The notes: generated by a model not told the origin, from the letters alone. DNA of 64,000 nt from Phenylobacterium conjunctum (GCF_042679085.1 NZ_JBHTLQ010000016.1:19324-83323), one strand, 5' to 3'. Positions 50,969-59,669 are shown, counted from the first letter of the stretch. Made by a program: numbers and translations.

Positions 50969-52624
50969 TCAATTGGCCAGGTCCTCGAACACCGCTTCCC
51001 AGCAGCGCAGGGCCAGGAGGTGTCCCATACCGGGGAACACCCGGACCTCGGCGGGTAGGTCGCCGGCGAAATCCAGCAAGGCCTGCAGCGGGGCGAACTG
51101 GTCCTCCTCGCCGTGCCAGATCCTCAGCGGCGCCGTAAGCCCCGCCAGGGTCATGTTGCGCGCCCGCCGGAACGCGACGATCTCGTCCGCGGCGCCCCGC
51201 GGGGTTCTGTCCAGGGCCTCGCCCACATAGGCGGCGACATAGTCCACCGCCTCCGGATGGGCGGCCAGCCAGGCCTGATCGCCCGGCGAGTGCTTGATCG
51301 AGTGGCGCATGAAGCGGCTGACCAGGTTGGGCGACAGCCGCAGGCGAAGGATCGCATAGAGGGTCTCGGTGACCCACGGGTGGTCCTCGATCCGGATACG
51401 GAACAGGTTGACCGGGTCGAGGGCGCCGCCGCGACGGGCGGGGCGGGGCGGACGCCCGGACAGGATCAGCACCCCACGCGCTTCGTCCCCAAGCCGGATG
51501 GCGGTCTGCAGGGCCGAGGGCGCGCCCGACAGCATGCCCACAATCGTCGGCTGGCGCAGGCCGATGCGGCCGCAGAGCTCCACCACGTCCAGGGCGACCG
51601 CATCAAAGCTGTAGTCCGGATGCGGGTCTGAACGGCCGAACCCCGGCCGGTCAACGCACACCACCCTCATCCCCAGGCTCAGTGCCTTCTCCTGCGCGCC
51701 CGGCGGCAGCAGGGACGAGCCCAGGCCCTCATGGAACATCAGCACGGCCCGACCGTCCGTCGCGCCGTAGTCGCGATAGGTCAGGCGTCGGCCATCGCCG
51801 AGGATCAGCTCACGGATCGGCGGCGCGACCGGGCTGAACGACGCCGGCGCGGGCTCCATCATTCCGGCGACCTGAGCCAGTTCCGCCAGGGTTCGGACCA
51901 GATCGCTCTGCCGGGTCAGGCCCATCTTGTCGAAGATGGCGCGCAGCTGGTTGCGCACCGTGTTGATGCTGACCGACAGCTCGTCGGCCGCGTCCTTCAG
52001 GCTGCGGCCGTCCTTCAGCTTGCGGGCCAGCCGGGACTCGGCCGGGGTCAGGCCGAAGCTCTCGCGCAGGCTCGCCCAAAGGCGACCCGTCTCCTCGGAC
52101 GGGGGGAAGACCAGGGCCAGGGCGTCATCCGCCACCCCCACAGCCTGCGGCAGGTTGGGGGCCGGGACCAGATAGGCGAAGCAGGGGCCCAGGGCCTCGT
52201 CTCGCTCCAGGCGCAGGATCACCTGACTGCCCGGCTGGGTGCGGCTGCGGGCGATGGCTTTGTCGAGGGCGAAGCCGTTCTCCGCCTGGGCGAACACCAG
52301 GGCGCCGTCCGGGGCGATCGTCCCCAGCCCGGCCTCGATCACCGCGCGGGCGCCGGCGCTGATCTGGGCCACCTTGCGGCGGGCGGTCAGCACCAGCCAG
52401 GCGGGCGTGTCAGGCTGGCGGTCGGCGCGCTCCAGCAGGCGGGCGATCTCCTGGCTCTGGGCCAGGCCGGCGCGCACGGCCGGGGGCGCCTCGTCCATGG
52501 GTTCGGCGTCAGCCAGGGCTTCGATCAGTTGATCCCAGCGCTCGGGATCAGCGGCGATCTGATGCATCGCCTCGATGACCAGGGCGATGCTGTCGCCAGC
52601 CTCGCCATCCGTACGCTTGGGCAT
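50969..52624 (-). CDS. LuxR-type HTH fused to alpha/beta hydrolase
   Basis: A 551-residue regulator. Residues about 1-185 are a PAS-like N-terminal region; a LuxR HTH follows (about 190-245; GLTPAESRLARKL, DELSVSINTVRNQLRAIF), then an alpha/beta hydrolase domain (270-545) with the acid in GEEDQFAP and His in GMGHLLAL. The nucleophile elbow reads VGMLSGAP (about 360-367): compared with VGVSGGGP the Ser is displaced by one and Leu occupies the nucleophile site, so catalysis is doubtful. The hydrolase may act as a ligand receptor controlling the neighbouring catabolic genes. Confidence 0.85.
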   Translation of the reverse strand: MPKRTDGEAGDSIALVIEAMHQIAADPERWDQLIEALADAEPMDEAPPAVRAGLAQSQEIARLLERADRQPDTPAWLVLTARRKVAQISAGARAVIEAGLGTIAPDGALVFAQAENGFALDKAIARSRTQPGSQVILRLERDEALGPCFAYLVPAPNLPQAVGVADDALALVFPPSEETGRLWASLRESFGLTPAESRLARKLKDGRSLKDAADELSVSINTVRNQLRAIFDKMGLTRQSDLVRTLAELAQVAGMMEPAPASFSPVAPPIRELILGDGRRLTYRDYGATDGRAVLMFHEGLGSSLLPPGAQEKALSLGMRVVCVDRPGFGRSDPHPDYSFDAVALDVVELCGRIGLRQPTIVGMLSGAPSALQTAIRLGDEARGVLILSGRPPRPARRGGALDPVNLFRIRIEDHPWVTETLYAILRLRLSPNLVSRFMRHSIKHSPGDQAWLAAHPEAVDYVAAYVGEALDRTPRGAADEIVAFRRARNMTLAGLTAPLRIWHGEEDQFAPLQALLDFAGDLPAEVRVFPGMGHLLALRCWEAVFEDLAN

Positions 52625-52677
52625 TGGGGGAACACTACGCGGGGGAACAACTGCCCCGACTGTAAACAGGATGTCGA

Positions 52678-53364
52678 TTAAGCCAATGACCCAGTGATTG
52701 AAGCGCGCTGGGAAAGCTCGATCCAGTTGCCGTCGGGATCGCGCACCATTGAGATTCGCGCCGTGGTTCCAAGCGTGGTCGGCGGCATGGCCTCGCGCCC
52801 GCCGGCCTCCAGGACCCGGGCATGCTCCGCATCGACCTTGAACACCTGGAAGGTGATGTAGCGCCAGCCCTTGCCCTGGAACCCCGCATCCGCCGGCGCC
52901 TCTGGGTCTTGCGTAAGGATCAGCAGGGTCTCGCCCGCCCGGAAGGCCCCACCCTCGTCCCGCGGCTCCTCCGCCAGGCCTAGGGCGCGGACGTAGAAGT
53001 CCCGGTGAGCCGCCAGGTCGCGGACGCCCAGGCGCACGCCGATCTGGGTGACTCCCTCATGGCCAGGCGGAACCAGGCTGACCCGGTTGCCGTCCGGGTC
53101 GACCAGGCTGACCGGCGCGTCCAGGCCGGGCCGGGCGACCAGCAGTTCCAGATAGCCGCTGGGCGGGGTGTCAGGCAGCGGGGCGGCGTGGTGGTTGATC
53201 TTCAGGACCGAGCCCAGCGCATCGTGGCGGTGCTGGTCCTGGCCGCGCCGGATCGGCAGCAGATGATCGAAGGGTATGCCCGCTTCGCCCTGCCAGAAGG
53301 CCAGCATGGGTTCGAGATCGTTGGTCGACAGGCCGATGTCGACCCTGGGCTTGGCCAGGTCCAT
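52678..53364 (-). CDS. Two-domain VOC family protein
   Basis: A 228-residue protein with two VOC modules (about 8-125 and 118-225): VDIGLSTNDLEPMLAFW and YLELLVARPGLDAPVSLVDPDGN split, then GVRLGVRDLAAHRDFYVRAL and MVRDPDGNWIELSQR. Such tandem VOC proteins include ring-cleavage dioxygenases and glyoxalase-like enzymes. ATG 53364 has GGAGGAAG upstream. It is 53 bp from the LuxR-hydrolase gene and divergent from the dehydrogenase gene, in a catabolic-looking cluster. Confidence 0.88.
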   Translation of the reverse strand: MDLAKPRVDIGLSTNDLEPMLAFWQGEAGIPFDHLLPIRRGQDQHRHDALGSVLKINHHAAPLPDTPPSGYLELLVARPGLDAPVSLVDPDGNRVSLVPPGHEGVTQIGVRLGVRDLAAHRDFYVRALGLAEEPRDEGGAFRAGETLLILTQDPEAPADAGFQGKGWRYITFQVFKVDAEHARVLEAGGREAMPPTTLGTTARISMVRDPDGNWIELSQRASITGSLA

Positions 53365-53475
53365 GCCGCTTCCTCCCCTAAGGTCAGCGTGTTCAGTTTT
53401 CTTGGGCTTGCCCCGCGGCGATGGGCGTGACAAGCCAGAATTCGAACATTTGTTTGATTGATTGGGAGGACGAAG

Positions 53476-54441
53476 ATGAAAGCGGCTGTCTATTACGAGA
53501 ACGGCGGTCCCGAGGTCCTGAAGTACGAGGACGTCCCAGACCCGCAACTGCATCCCAAGGGCGTGATCATCAAGGTCGAGGCCATCGCCATCGAGGGCGG
53601 TGACACCCTGAACCGCTGGCGCGGTCCCCTGATGACCAATCCGCATGTGGTCGGCTACCAGGCCGCCGGCGAGATCATCGCCGTGGGCGAAGAGGTCACC
53701 CACCTGAAGGTCGGCCAGAAGGTCGCCACCGTGAACAACTGGGGCAGCCACGCCGCCCTGCGCTCGGTCCCGGCCCGCAACTGCTGGCCCGTGCCGGACG
53801 GCTATGACATCGCCAAGGCCGCCGCGATCCCGGTGACCTTCGGCACCGCCCATGACTGCCTGTTCGAGTACGGCCGCATGAAGGCGGGTGAAGTGGTCCT
53901 GGTCCAGGCCGGCGCTTCGGGCGTGGGCGTGGCGGCGATCCAGCTGGCCCGCCGGGCCGGCGCCTCGATGATCCTGGCCACCGCCTCGTCGGACGAGCGC
54001 CTGGAAAAGCTGAAGCCGCTCGGCCTCACCCATGGGATCAACTACAGCACCCATGATGTGGCCACCGAAGTCATGCGCCTGACCGACAAGAAGGGCGCCA
54101 ATGTGATCGTCGATTCCGTCGGCGGCCCGACCCTGCAGGGCTCGATCAACAGCCTGGCCTATCGCGGCCGCGTCTCGATGGTCGGCGCCGCCGGCCGCGA
54201 GCCGATGGTGGTGGATGTGGGCTCGATGATGGGCGGCAACCGCTCCCTGTCCGGCGTCTTCCTTGGCGCCGAGATCATGACGGATCGCGTGCACGACATG
54301 ATCCAGGGCCTGATCGATGATGCGGCCAAGGGCGAGCTGGAAGTGGTCATCGACCGCAAGTTCCCGCTGGCCGAGGCCGCCGACGCCCACGCCTATATCG
54401 AAAGCCGCGCCGCCGTCGGCCGCGTGGTGCTCGTCCCGTAA
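53476..54441 (+). CDS. Zinc-type alcohol dehydrogenase/quinone oxidoreductase
   Basis: A 321-residue medium-chain dehydrogenase/reductase of the quinone-oxidoreductase type: MKAAVYYENGGPEVLKYEDV at the N-terminus, GYQAAGEIIAVGEEV and the NADPH-binding loop VQAGASGVGVAAIQLAR near 141-156. No structural-zinc Cys cluster is seen, so it is zinc-free. GGGAGGA precedes ATG 53476. It starts a run of five same-strand genes (dehydrogenase, hydrolase, SDR, two phosphatases) and may oxidise or reduce a quinone or enone intermediate. Confidence 0.92.
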   Translation: MKAAVYYENGGPEVLKYEDVPDPQLHPKGVIIKVEAIAIEGGDTLNRWRGPLMTNPHVVGYQAAGEIIAVGEEVTHLKVGQKVATVNNWGSHAALRSVPARNCWPVPDGYDIAKAAAIPVTFGTAHDCLFEYGRMKAGEVVLVQAGASGVGVAAIQLARRAGASMILATASSDERLEKLKPLGLTHGINYSTHDVATEVMRLTDKKGANVIVDSVGGPTLQGSINSLAYRGRVSMVGAAGREPMVVDVGSMMGGNRSLSGVFLGAEIMTDRVHDMIQGLIDDAAKGELEVVIDRKFPLAEAADAHAYIESRAAVGRVVLVP

Positions 54442-54448
54442 GCCATCT

Positions 54449-54560
54449 GTCACCGGATGCGCCGCGCAAGCGGCGTGTCCGGGACCCAGATGCGCGGACT
54501 CCTTCGGAAAGACCTGAGTGTATGGGTCCCGGCCTTCCGCTACGCTCCAGCCGGGATGAC
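54449..54560. repeat. Palindromic intergenic repeat
   Basis: Left arm 54449-54488 (ending GGGACCCA) and right arm 54523-54560 (TGGGTCCCGG ... GGGATGAC) are imperfect inverted repeats in the 138-bp gap between dehydrogenase and hydrolase genes. The TGGGTCCCGGCC...CGGGATGAC arm is a known alphaproteobacterial repeat type. Confidence 0.75.
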
Positions 54561-54579
54561 AATAAAAAGGGAGGTCACC

Positions 54580-55413
54580 ATGCCCAGGGCCCGCAACGGC
54601 GCCGTCGAACTTGAATACGAAGTGTTCGGGGACGCGCCTGAGACGATCCTGCTGATCAATGGCCTGGGCTCGCAGATGACCCGTTGGCCGGAAGCCTTCT
54701 GCGGCAAGCTCGTCGCCGCCGGCTATCGCGCCGTCCGGTTCGACAACCGCGACACCGGTCTGTCCACCTGGTTCAAGGCCGGCGACACCTACGCCCTCTC
54801 CGACATGGCCGCCGACGCCATCGCCGTGCTCGACGCCATGGGCGCAGGCCGCGCCCATGTGGCCGGGGTGTCCATGGGCGGGATGATCACCCAGGCGGTG
54901 GCGATCAATCACCCCGACCGCGTCGCCTCCATCACCTCGATCATGTCGGCCTCCGGCGCGCCAGGCACCCTCACCCCCTCGCCCGAGGCTGGCGCGACCC
55001 TGACCGCGACGCCACCCGATCCGAACGCCGACCTCGAAGCCTATCTCGACCACGCGGTCCGCCACGCCGGCATCATCGGCAGCCCCGGCTATCCGTGGCC
55101 GGAGGGCGGCCTTCGCGCCCGCGCCCTGGCCGAGTTCCAGCGCGCCTGGAACCCCACCGGCTCTCAGCGCCAGATGCTGGCCATTCGCGGCGACGGCGAT
55201 CGCACCGAGCGGCTGGGCAAGCTGACCATCCCCGCCGTCGTGCTGCACGGCGCCGATGATCCGCTGGTGCCCCTGGTCGGCGGTCAATCCACCGCCGCGG
55301 CCATCCCCGGCGCGGAACTGCGGGTCATCCCCGGCATGGGCCACGACCTGCCGCCCGCTCTGTTCGACATCGTCGCCGACGCCATTCTGGCGGCCGCCGC
55401 GCGCGCCCGCTGA
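54580..55413 (+). CDS. Alpha/beta hydrolase
   Basis: A 277-residue alpha/beta-fold hydrolase. Oxyanion strand LLINGLGSQMTRW, nucleophile GVSMGGM (Ser about 102), acid in HGADDPLVP and His in GMGHDLPP are all present, so it should be active on esters or similar. AAGGGAGG stands 6 bases before ATG 54580, just right of the repeat. Between the dehydrogenase and SDR genes; substrate unknown, probably a lactone or ester of the same pathway. Confidence 0.92.
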   Translation: MPRARNGAVELEYEVFGDAPETILLINGLGSQMTRWPEAFCGKLVAAGYRAVRFDNRDTGLSTWFKAGDTYALSDMAADAIAVLDAMGAGRAHVAGVSMGGMITQAVAINHPDRVASITSIMSASGAPGTLTPSPEAGATLTATPPDPNADLEAYLDHAVRHAGIIGSPGYPWPEGGLRARALAEFQRAWNPTGSQRQMLAIRGDGDRTERLGKLTIPAVVLHGADDPLVPLVGGQSTAAAIPGAELRVIPGMGHDLPPALFDIVADAILAAAARAR

Positions 55414-55441
55414 CCCAAAGCTTACGAGAAGGAAGACCATC

Positions 55442-56227
55442 ATGGGACGTCTGAGCGGCCGCACGGCCATCATCACCGGCGCGGGCTCCGGCATCGGCCG
55501 CGCCAGCGCGATCCTGTTCGCCCGCGAAGGCGCCAGCCTGGTCATCGCCGACAAGATGGACACCGTGCACGAGACCGCCCAGATGGTCCGCGACGCCGGC
55601 GCCCGCGTGGTCTCAGAGGCCGGCGACGCTGGCGACGAAGGCTTCGTCGAGACCCTGGTCGCCACGGCGGTCAAGGAGTTCGGCGGGCTGGACGTCGCCT
55701 GGGCCAACGCCGGCATCTCGGGCGGCTGGACCGGCTTTGACGAACAAGACGCCGCCTTCTGGGCTGAGATCCTGCGTGTGAATCTGATCGGCGCCTTCCT
55801 GCTCACCAAGTTCGCCAGCCGGGTGATGATCCCCAAGGGCAAGGGCTCGATCATCCTCACGGCCTCGGTGGCCGGCATCCGCTCCGGCGCCGGCGGCTCG
55901 CCCTATTCCGCCTCCAAGGCCGGCGTGGTCAGCCTGGCCCAGACCTCGGCCAACGAGTTCTACGGCACCGGCGTGCGCGTGAACGCCATCGCGCCTGGCC
56001 TGATCGAGACCGGCATGACCAAGCCGATCTTCGACGGCGCCCGGGCCCGCGGCAACGAGGACAAGATCGGCCAGCTGAACCCGATGACCCGCTACGGCGT
56101 GCCGTCGGAAATCGCCCACGCCGCCCTGTTCCTGGCCTCGGACGATGCGTCCTATGTCAACGGCCAGGTCATCGCGGTCGACGGCGGCCTGTCGAGCTCG
56201 CACCCGGTCGTGCGCCGCAAGCGGTGA
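55442..56227 (+). CDS. Short-chain dehydrogenase/reductase
   Basis: A 261-residue classical SDR. TGAGSGIG (cofactor loop, 12-19), NAGISG (about 89), catalytic Ser in TASVAG and YSASK (Tyr and Lys) and the PG motif are complete, so NAD(P)-dependent alcohol oxidation or ketone reduction is expected. The start at 55442 carries GAAGGAAGA upstream. It follows the hydrolase by 28 bp and its stop overlaps the GTG start of the first phosphatase gene. Confidence 0.94.
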   Translation: MGRLSGRTAIITGAGSGIGRASAILFAREGASLVIADKMDTVHETAQMVRDAGARVVSEAGDAGDEGFVETLVATAVKEFGGLDVAWANAGISGGWTGFDEQDAAFWAEILRVNLIGAFLLTKFASRVMIPKGKGSIILTASVAGIRSGAGGSPYSASKAGVVSLAQTSANEFYGTGVRVNAIAPGLIETGMTKPIFDGARARGNEDKIGQLNPMTRYGVPSEIAHAALFLASDDASYVNGQVIAVDGGLSSSHPVVRRKR

Positions 56228-56814
56228 TCTACCTCCTTCGCCACGGTCAGACCGACTACAACGCCGAGGGGCGGCTCCAGGGCCAACTGGAGTCGACCCT
56301 GACCGCCCTGGGCGAGGCCCAGGTGCGGGCGATGGCGCAGGTGCTGAAGGCGGAGATCGCGGACGTCTCGGGCTGGCGCATCCTCGCCAGCCCCCTGCGC
56401 CGCACCCGCCAGAGCGCGGCGATCGTCTCCGACGTCCTGGGCCTGCCGGTCGAGATCGCTCCGCCCCTGATCGAGGTGGGATGCGGCGCGTGGGAGGGAC
56501 GCCTCTACGCCGATGTCCGCGCCGAGACCCCTGAGGACTTCAACGCCCGCGACTGGTTCTTCCGCGCCCCGGGCGGCGAACGGTTCGAGGACATGACCGC
56601 CCGTATCGATCCCTGGCTGGCCACCTTGCCGCCGGAGCCGGAGCGCCGCCTGATCCTGGTGGCTCACGGCATTTCCGGTGTGATGGTGCGCCGCGCCTAT
56701 CTGGGGCTGACCCGCGAACAGGCCTTTGAGCTCGACACACCCCAGGACGCCCTGTTCCGGCTGTCGGGCGGGGCCATGACCCGGCTGACCTGTCCGCCGG
56801 TGACCGCCCCTTGA
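56224..56814 (+). CDS. Histidine phosphatase (phosphoglycerate-mutase-like), copy 1
   Basis: A 196-residue 2H phosphoesterase: catalytic LLRHGQTDYNAEGRLQG at 4-20 (His of RHG), R of SPLRRTR, E of EVGCGAWEGR, and second His in LILVAHGISG. It probably removes phosphate from a sugar, nucleotide or phosphoserine substrate. The start is GTG overlapping the SDR stop (GTGA). The next gene is a paralogue. Translation is coupled through the run. Confidence 0.92.
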   Translation: MIYLLRHGQTDYNAEGRLQGQLESTLTALGEAQVRAMAQVLKAEIADVSGWRILASPLRRTRQSAAIVSDVLGLPVEIAPPLIEVGCGAWEGRLYADVRAETPEDFNARDWFFRAPGGERFEDMTARIDPWLATLPPEPERRLILVAHGISGVMVRRAYLGLTREQAFELDTPQDALFRLSGGAMTRLTCPPVTAP

Positions 56815-57386
56815 TCTATCTCGTCCGCCACGGCCAGACCGCCTTCAACGCCGAGGGTCGGCTGCAGGGCCACGTCGATTCCCCGCTCACCGAGCTGGGC
56901 CGCGCCCAGGCCGCCCAGGCCGGCGCCGCGCTCAAGCGCCTGACCGGCGGGGGCGAGGGCTGGCGGATCATCTCCAGCCCGCTCGGCCGGGCCCGCGACA
57001 CCGCCGAGGCGATCCGCGCCGCGCTGGGGACGCCGGACCTCGAGATCGACGCCCGCCTGATCGAACTGAGCTGGGGCGACTGGGACGGCGGCCTGCGCGC
57101 CGACCTGAAGGCGCGCCATCCCGAAGCCTTCGGCGAAACCGGCTGGGCCTTCACCGCCCCCATCGGCGAGGCCTACGACGCCGCTCAAGCCCGCCTGCGC
57201 GACTGGCTCTCAACCCTGCCCCCGGAGCCCGAGCGCCGGATCATCGCCGTCAGCCACGGCGTCGCCGGCCGCCTGCTACGCGGGGTCTATGCCGGCCTGT
57301 CGAAGCCCGAAACCCTGGCCCAACAAGTGCCCCAGGACGCCTGCTTCCGCCTGAGCGGCGGGGCGATCGAACGGTTGGCCTACTAG
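56811..57386 (+). CDS. Histidine phosphatase, copy 2
   Basis: A 191-residue paralogue of the preceding gene with the same core: LVRHGQTAFNAEGRLQG, SPLGRARDTAE, ELSWGDWDGG and IAVSHGVAGR. The start is TTG overlapping the copy 1 stop as TTGA. Similar length and matching motif order point to a tandem duplication. Its end overlaps the tail of the small membrane protein gene on the other strand by 4 bases. Confidence 0.9.
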   Translation: MIYLVRHGQTAFNAEGRLQGHVDSPLTELGRAQAAQAGAALKRLTGGGEGWRIISSPLGRARDTAEAIRAALGTPDLEIDARLIELSWGDWDGGLRADLKARHPEAFGETGWAFTAPIGEAYDAAQARLRDWLSTLPPEPERRIIAVSHGVAGRLLRGVYAGLSKPETLAQQVPQDACFRLSGGAIERLAY

Positions 57387-57565
57387 TCCCGCTGCAGGTG
57401 GCGCGCGACGGTGACGACGGCCACGACGCTCAGCGCGCCCAGGGTGAAGGCGCCGATCAGGGCGGCGGCTTCGCGGGGCGAGACGATGGGCTTCTTCACC
57501 CACGGGGCGGGCCGGCCATCCAGCACGTCGCCGCGGATCTCATCGGGGAAATCGGTCAAGTTCAT
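57383..57565 (-). CDS. Small single-helix membrane protein
   Basis: A 60-residue protein with a soluble N-terminal half (TDFPDEIRGDVLDGRP) and one hydrophobic helix near the C-terminus (about 33-55, GAFTLGALSVVAVVTVA). No family recognised. GGGAG is suitably spaced from ATG 57565. Convergent with the second phosphatase. Could be a real short gene or a conserved hypothetical; expression evidence is lacking. Confidence 0.55.
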   Translation of the reverse strand: MNLTDFPDEIRGDVLDGRPAPWVKKPIVSPREAAALIGAFTLGALSVVAVVTVARHLQRD

Positions 57566-57728
57566 CCTCACTCCCAATCGGGCGGGGCCAGTCTAAGCCC
57601 CACACCCTGAACAACGCCTTGACCTGGGTCGTGCTGTCTCCCCCTTCAAGACAGCGGTCCAAGCTGGCGTTCGACGACGCCTAGAGTTAGAAGCCCCGTC
57701 TGTCCAAAAAAAGCCAGTACGAGCGAAC

Positions 57729-58475
57729 ATGGCCGGCCACTCGAAATTCAAGAACATCATGCACCGCAAGGGTCGCGCCGACTCCGTGCGGTCCAAGCTG
57801 TTCTCCAAGCTCTCGCGCGAAATCACCGTCGCGGCCAAGACGGGGATGCCCGATCCGGCCATGAACCCGCGCCTGCGCCTGGCGGTGAACAACGCCAAGG
57901 CCGAGTCCATGCCCAAGGACAACATCGAGCGGGCGATCAAGAAGGCCATCGGCGGCGACGCCGACACCTATGACGAAATCCGCTACGAGGGCTTCGGTCC
58001 GGGCGGCGTCGGCGTGATCGTCGAGGTCCTGACCGACAACCGCAACCGCGCCGCGGCCAATGTCCGCTCGATCTTCTCCAAGCATGGCGGCAACCTGGGC
58101 GAAACCGGCTCGGTCTCCTTCATGTGGGACCGCATGGGCGAGATCGTCTATCCGGCCGCCATCGGCTCCGAGGACAAGGTGATGGAAGCGGCCATCGAGG
58201 CCGGCGCCGAGGATGTGGAGTCCGACGAGGAGACCCACACCGTCTTCACCGCCTTTGACGCCTTGAACGAGGTGGCGCAGGCCCTGGAGACCGCGCTGGG
58301 CGAGGCCAAGAGCACCAAGATCATCTGGAAGCCCAAGGCCCTGACCCCGGTGAGCGGCGATGCGGTGGCCACTCTGATGAAGATGATCGACGCCCTGGAA
58401 GACGACGACGACGTCCAGAACGTCTATGGCAACTACGACATCTCCGACGAGGATCTGGAGAAGTACGCGGGCTAA
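57729..58475 (+). CDS. yebC: YebC/PmpR family regulator
   Basis: A 248-residue YebC protein: MAGHSKFKNIMHRK at the N-terminus, NPRLRLAVNNAKAESMPKDNIERAI split, EGFGPGGVGVIVEVLTDNRNR split and the acidic C-terminal domain ending LEDDDDVQNVYGNYDI. Family members bind DNA as regulators and some help ribosomes read proline stretches. Full length. Preceded by about 160 bp with no evident terminator; a palindromic repeat follows the stop. Confidence 0.96.
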   Translation: MAGHSKFKNIMHRKGRADSVRSKLFSKLSREITVAAKTGMPDPAMNPRLRLAVNNAKAESMPKDNIERAIKKAIGGDADTYDEIRYEGFGPGGVGVIVEVLTDNRNRAAANVRSIFSKHGGNLGETGSVSFMWDRMGEIVYPAAIGSEDKVMEAAIEAGAEDVESDEETHTVFTAFDALNEVAQALETALGEAKSTKIIWKPKALTPVSGDAVATLMKMIDALEDDDDVQNVYGNYDISDEDLEKYAG

Positions 58476-58525
58476 GCGCCTGGGGTCGTACTCAGGGGGT
58501 CTGGCAAAGTCCGGCTGCATCCGTT

Positions 58526-58685
58526 TCCTTCTCCCCTTGTGGGAGAAGGTGTCAGCGAAGCTGACGGATGAGGGGTCGCGCCGCCCTGGCCCGTCATCTC
58601 CCAGAACGCCAGACTCGAGAGGCTTGAGAGCCCCCTCATCCGACCCTGCTCCGCAGGGCCACCTTCTCCCGCAAGGGGAGAAGGA
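58526..58685. repeat. Palindromic repeat with nested hairpins
   Basis: Left arm 58526-58575 and right arm 58632-58685 contain CTTCTCCC/GGGAGAAG hairpins, GTCAGC-GCTGAC and CCCTGC-GCAGGG hairpins, with CCCCTCATCCG and CGGATGAGGGG facing each other. This complex palindrome is a recognised alphaproteobacterial repeat type. It fills the 275-bp gap between yebC and the LysR gene. Confidence 0.8.
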
Positions 58686-58750
58686 CGCGTCAGGTCGCTC
58701 TGAGGACGCTCAATGGGGTGCGAGCCCAGGCGGTCCGGATTCCAGGGGGC

Positions 58751-59641
58751 CTAAGTCCCGGGCGGCTTCGGCGCCTTGGCGGCCTCGGCCAGGAGCCAGT
58801 GGCGGAAAGCCGCGACGACCGGCTTGTCCGCCCCTTCCGGCGTGATCAGGAAGAACCGCGCGGGATTGGGCGCAAAGCCCAGCGGCGCGGTCAACCGGCC
58901 GGCGGCGATGTCGCCGGCGACGTAGATCCACGGCGTCAGGCCGACGCCCAGCCCCGCGGCGGCCGCTTCCAGCACATAGAAGATATGCTCGAACTCCTGC
59001 ACCTGGGGCGCGGGCGGCAGGCTGACGCCGGAATGGGCTTCCCATTCCGCCCAGGCGGTCTGCCGGGTGCCGGTGGTCAGGCGCGGCACGCCCTCAAGGC
59101 CCGTCGGTCCGCCGCCCACCAGATGCGGGGCCAGCACCGGGCCATGGAAGTTGTCCAGGAAGGGCGTCGCCTCGACGCCTAAGGCCGGAACATGCTCGGC
59201 GATGCGGATGGCGGCGTCGAACCGCTCCCGGGCGAAGTCCACGGGCGCATAGCTTTCCGTCACCCGCACGCGGGCCTCCGGATGGGCGGCGTGGAAGGCC
59301 GGCAGGCGCGGGATCAGCCAGCGGATCGCCAGGGTGCCGACGCAGGACAGGTGCAGCTCGTTGGCCTGGGCCGCCTTCAGGTCCGCCACCGTGCGGGCCA
59401 GGCCGTCAAAGGCGGCCCGGGCTGTGGCGGCCAGTCGCTCGCCCTCCGCGGTCAGGCGCAGGCGGTGTCGCGGCCCCTCGGTGAGGGTCAGGCCAAGGGC
59501 GGTCTCCAGGCTGCGGATCTGGCGGCTGACGGCGCCATGGGTGACGCAAAGCTCGTCGGCGGCCAAAGTCATCCGGCCGAGCCTGGCGAAGGCCTCGAAG
59601 GCGCGCAGGGCGGTCAGGGGCGGCAGGATGCGGCGGTCCAT
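58751..59641 (-). CDS. LysR family regulator (GcvA-like)
   Basis: A 296-residue LysR regulator. The N-terminal winged HTH (LTALRAFEAFARLGRMTLAADELCVTHGAVSRQIRSLE split) and a C-terminal effector-binding domain with ARVRVTESYAPVDFARERFDAAIR split are intact. It resembles the GcvA/AmpR subgroup. AGGAGG precedes ATG 59641. Divergent from a cytochrome P450 gene; the palindrome at 59653-59669 is its likely operator. It may regulate the P450 in response to a small acid or ligand. Confidence 0.93.
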   Translation of the reverse strand: MDRRILPPLTALRAFEAFARLGRMTLAADELCVTHGAVSRQIRSLETALGLTLTEGPRHRLRLTAEGERLAATARAAFDGLARTVADLKAAQANELHLSCVGTLAIRWLIPRLPAFHAAHPEARVRVTESYAPVDFARERFDAAIRIAEHVPALGVEATPFLDNFHGPVLAPHLVGGGPTGLEGVPRLTTGTRQTAWAEWEAHSGVSLPPAPQVQEFEHIFYVLEAAAAGLGVGLTPWIYVAGDIAAGRLTAPLGFAPNPARFFLITPEGADKPVVAAFRHWLLAEAAKAPKPPGT

Positions 59642-59652
59642 CTCGGACCTCC

Positions 59653-59669
59653 TGTGACTTCAGCTCACA
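59653..59669. promoter_or_regulatory. LysR operator-like palindrome
   Basis: TGTGA (59653-59657) and TCACA (59665-59669) separated by 7 bases, overlapping the LysR ribosome-site region between the divergent LysR and P450 genes. Fits the T-N11-A core of LysR boxes and could mediate autorepression and P450 control. Confidence 0.45.

Noticed and set aside
53365..55878. A 1066-residue minus-strand open frame running through 52678-55878
   Set aside because: Beyond 53364 it is antisense to dehydrogenase, hydrolase and SDR genes with clear family motifs; only the 228-residue VOC protein is real.
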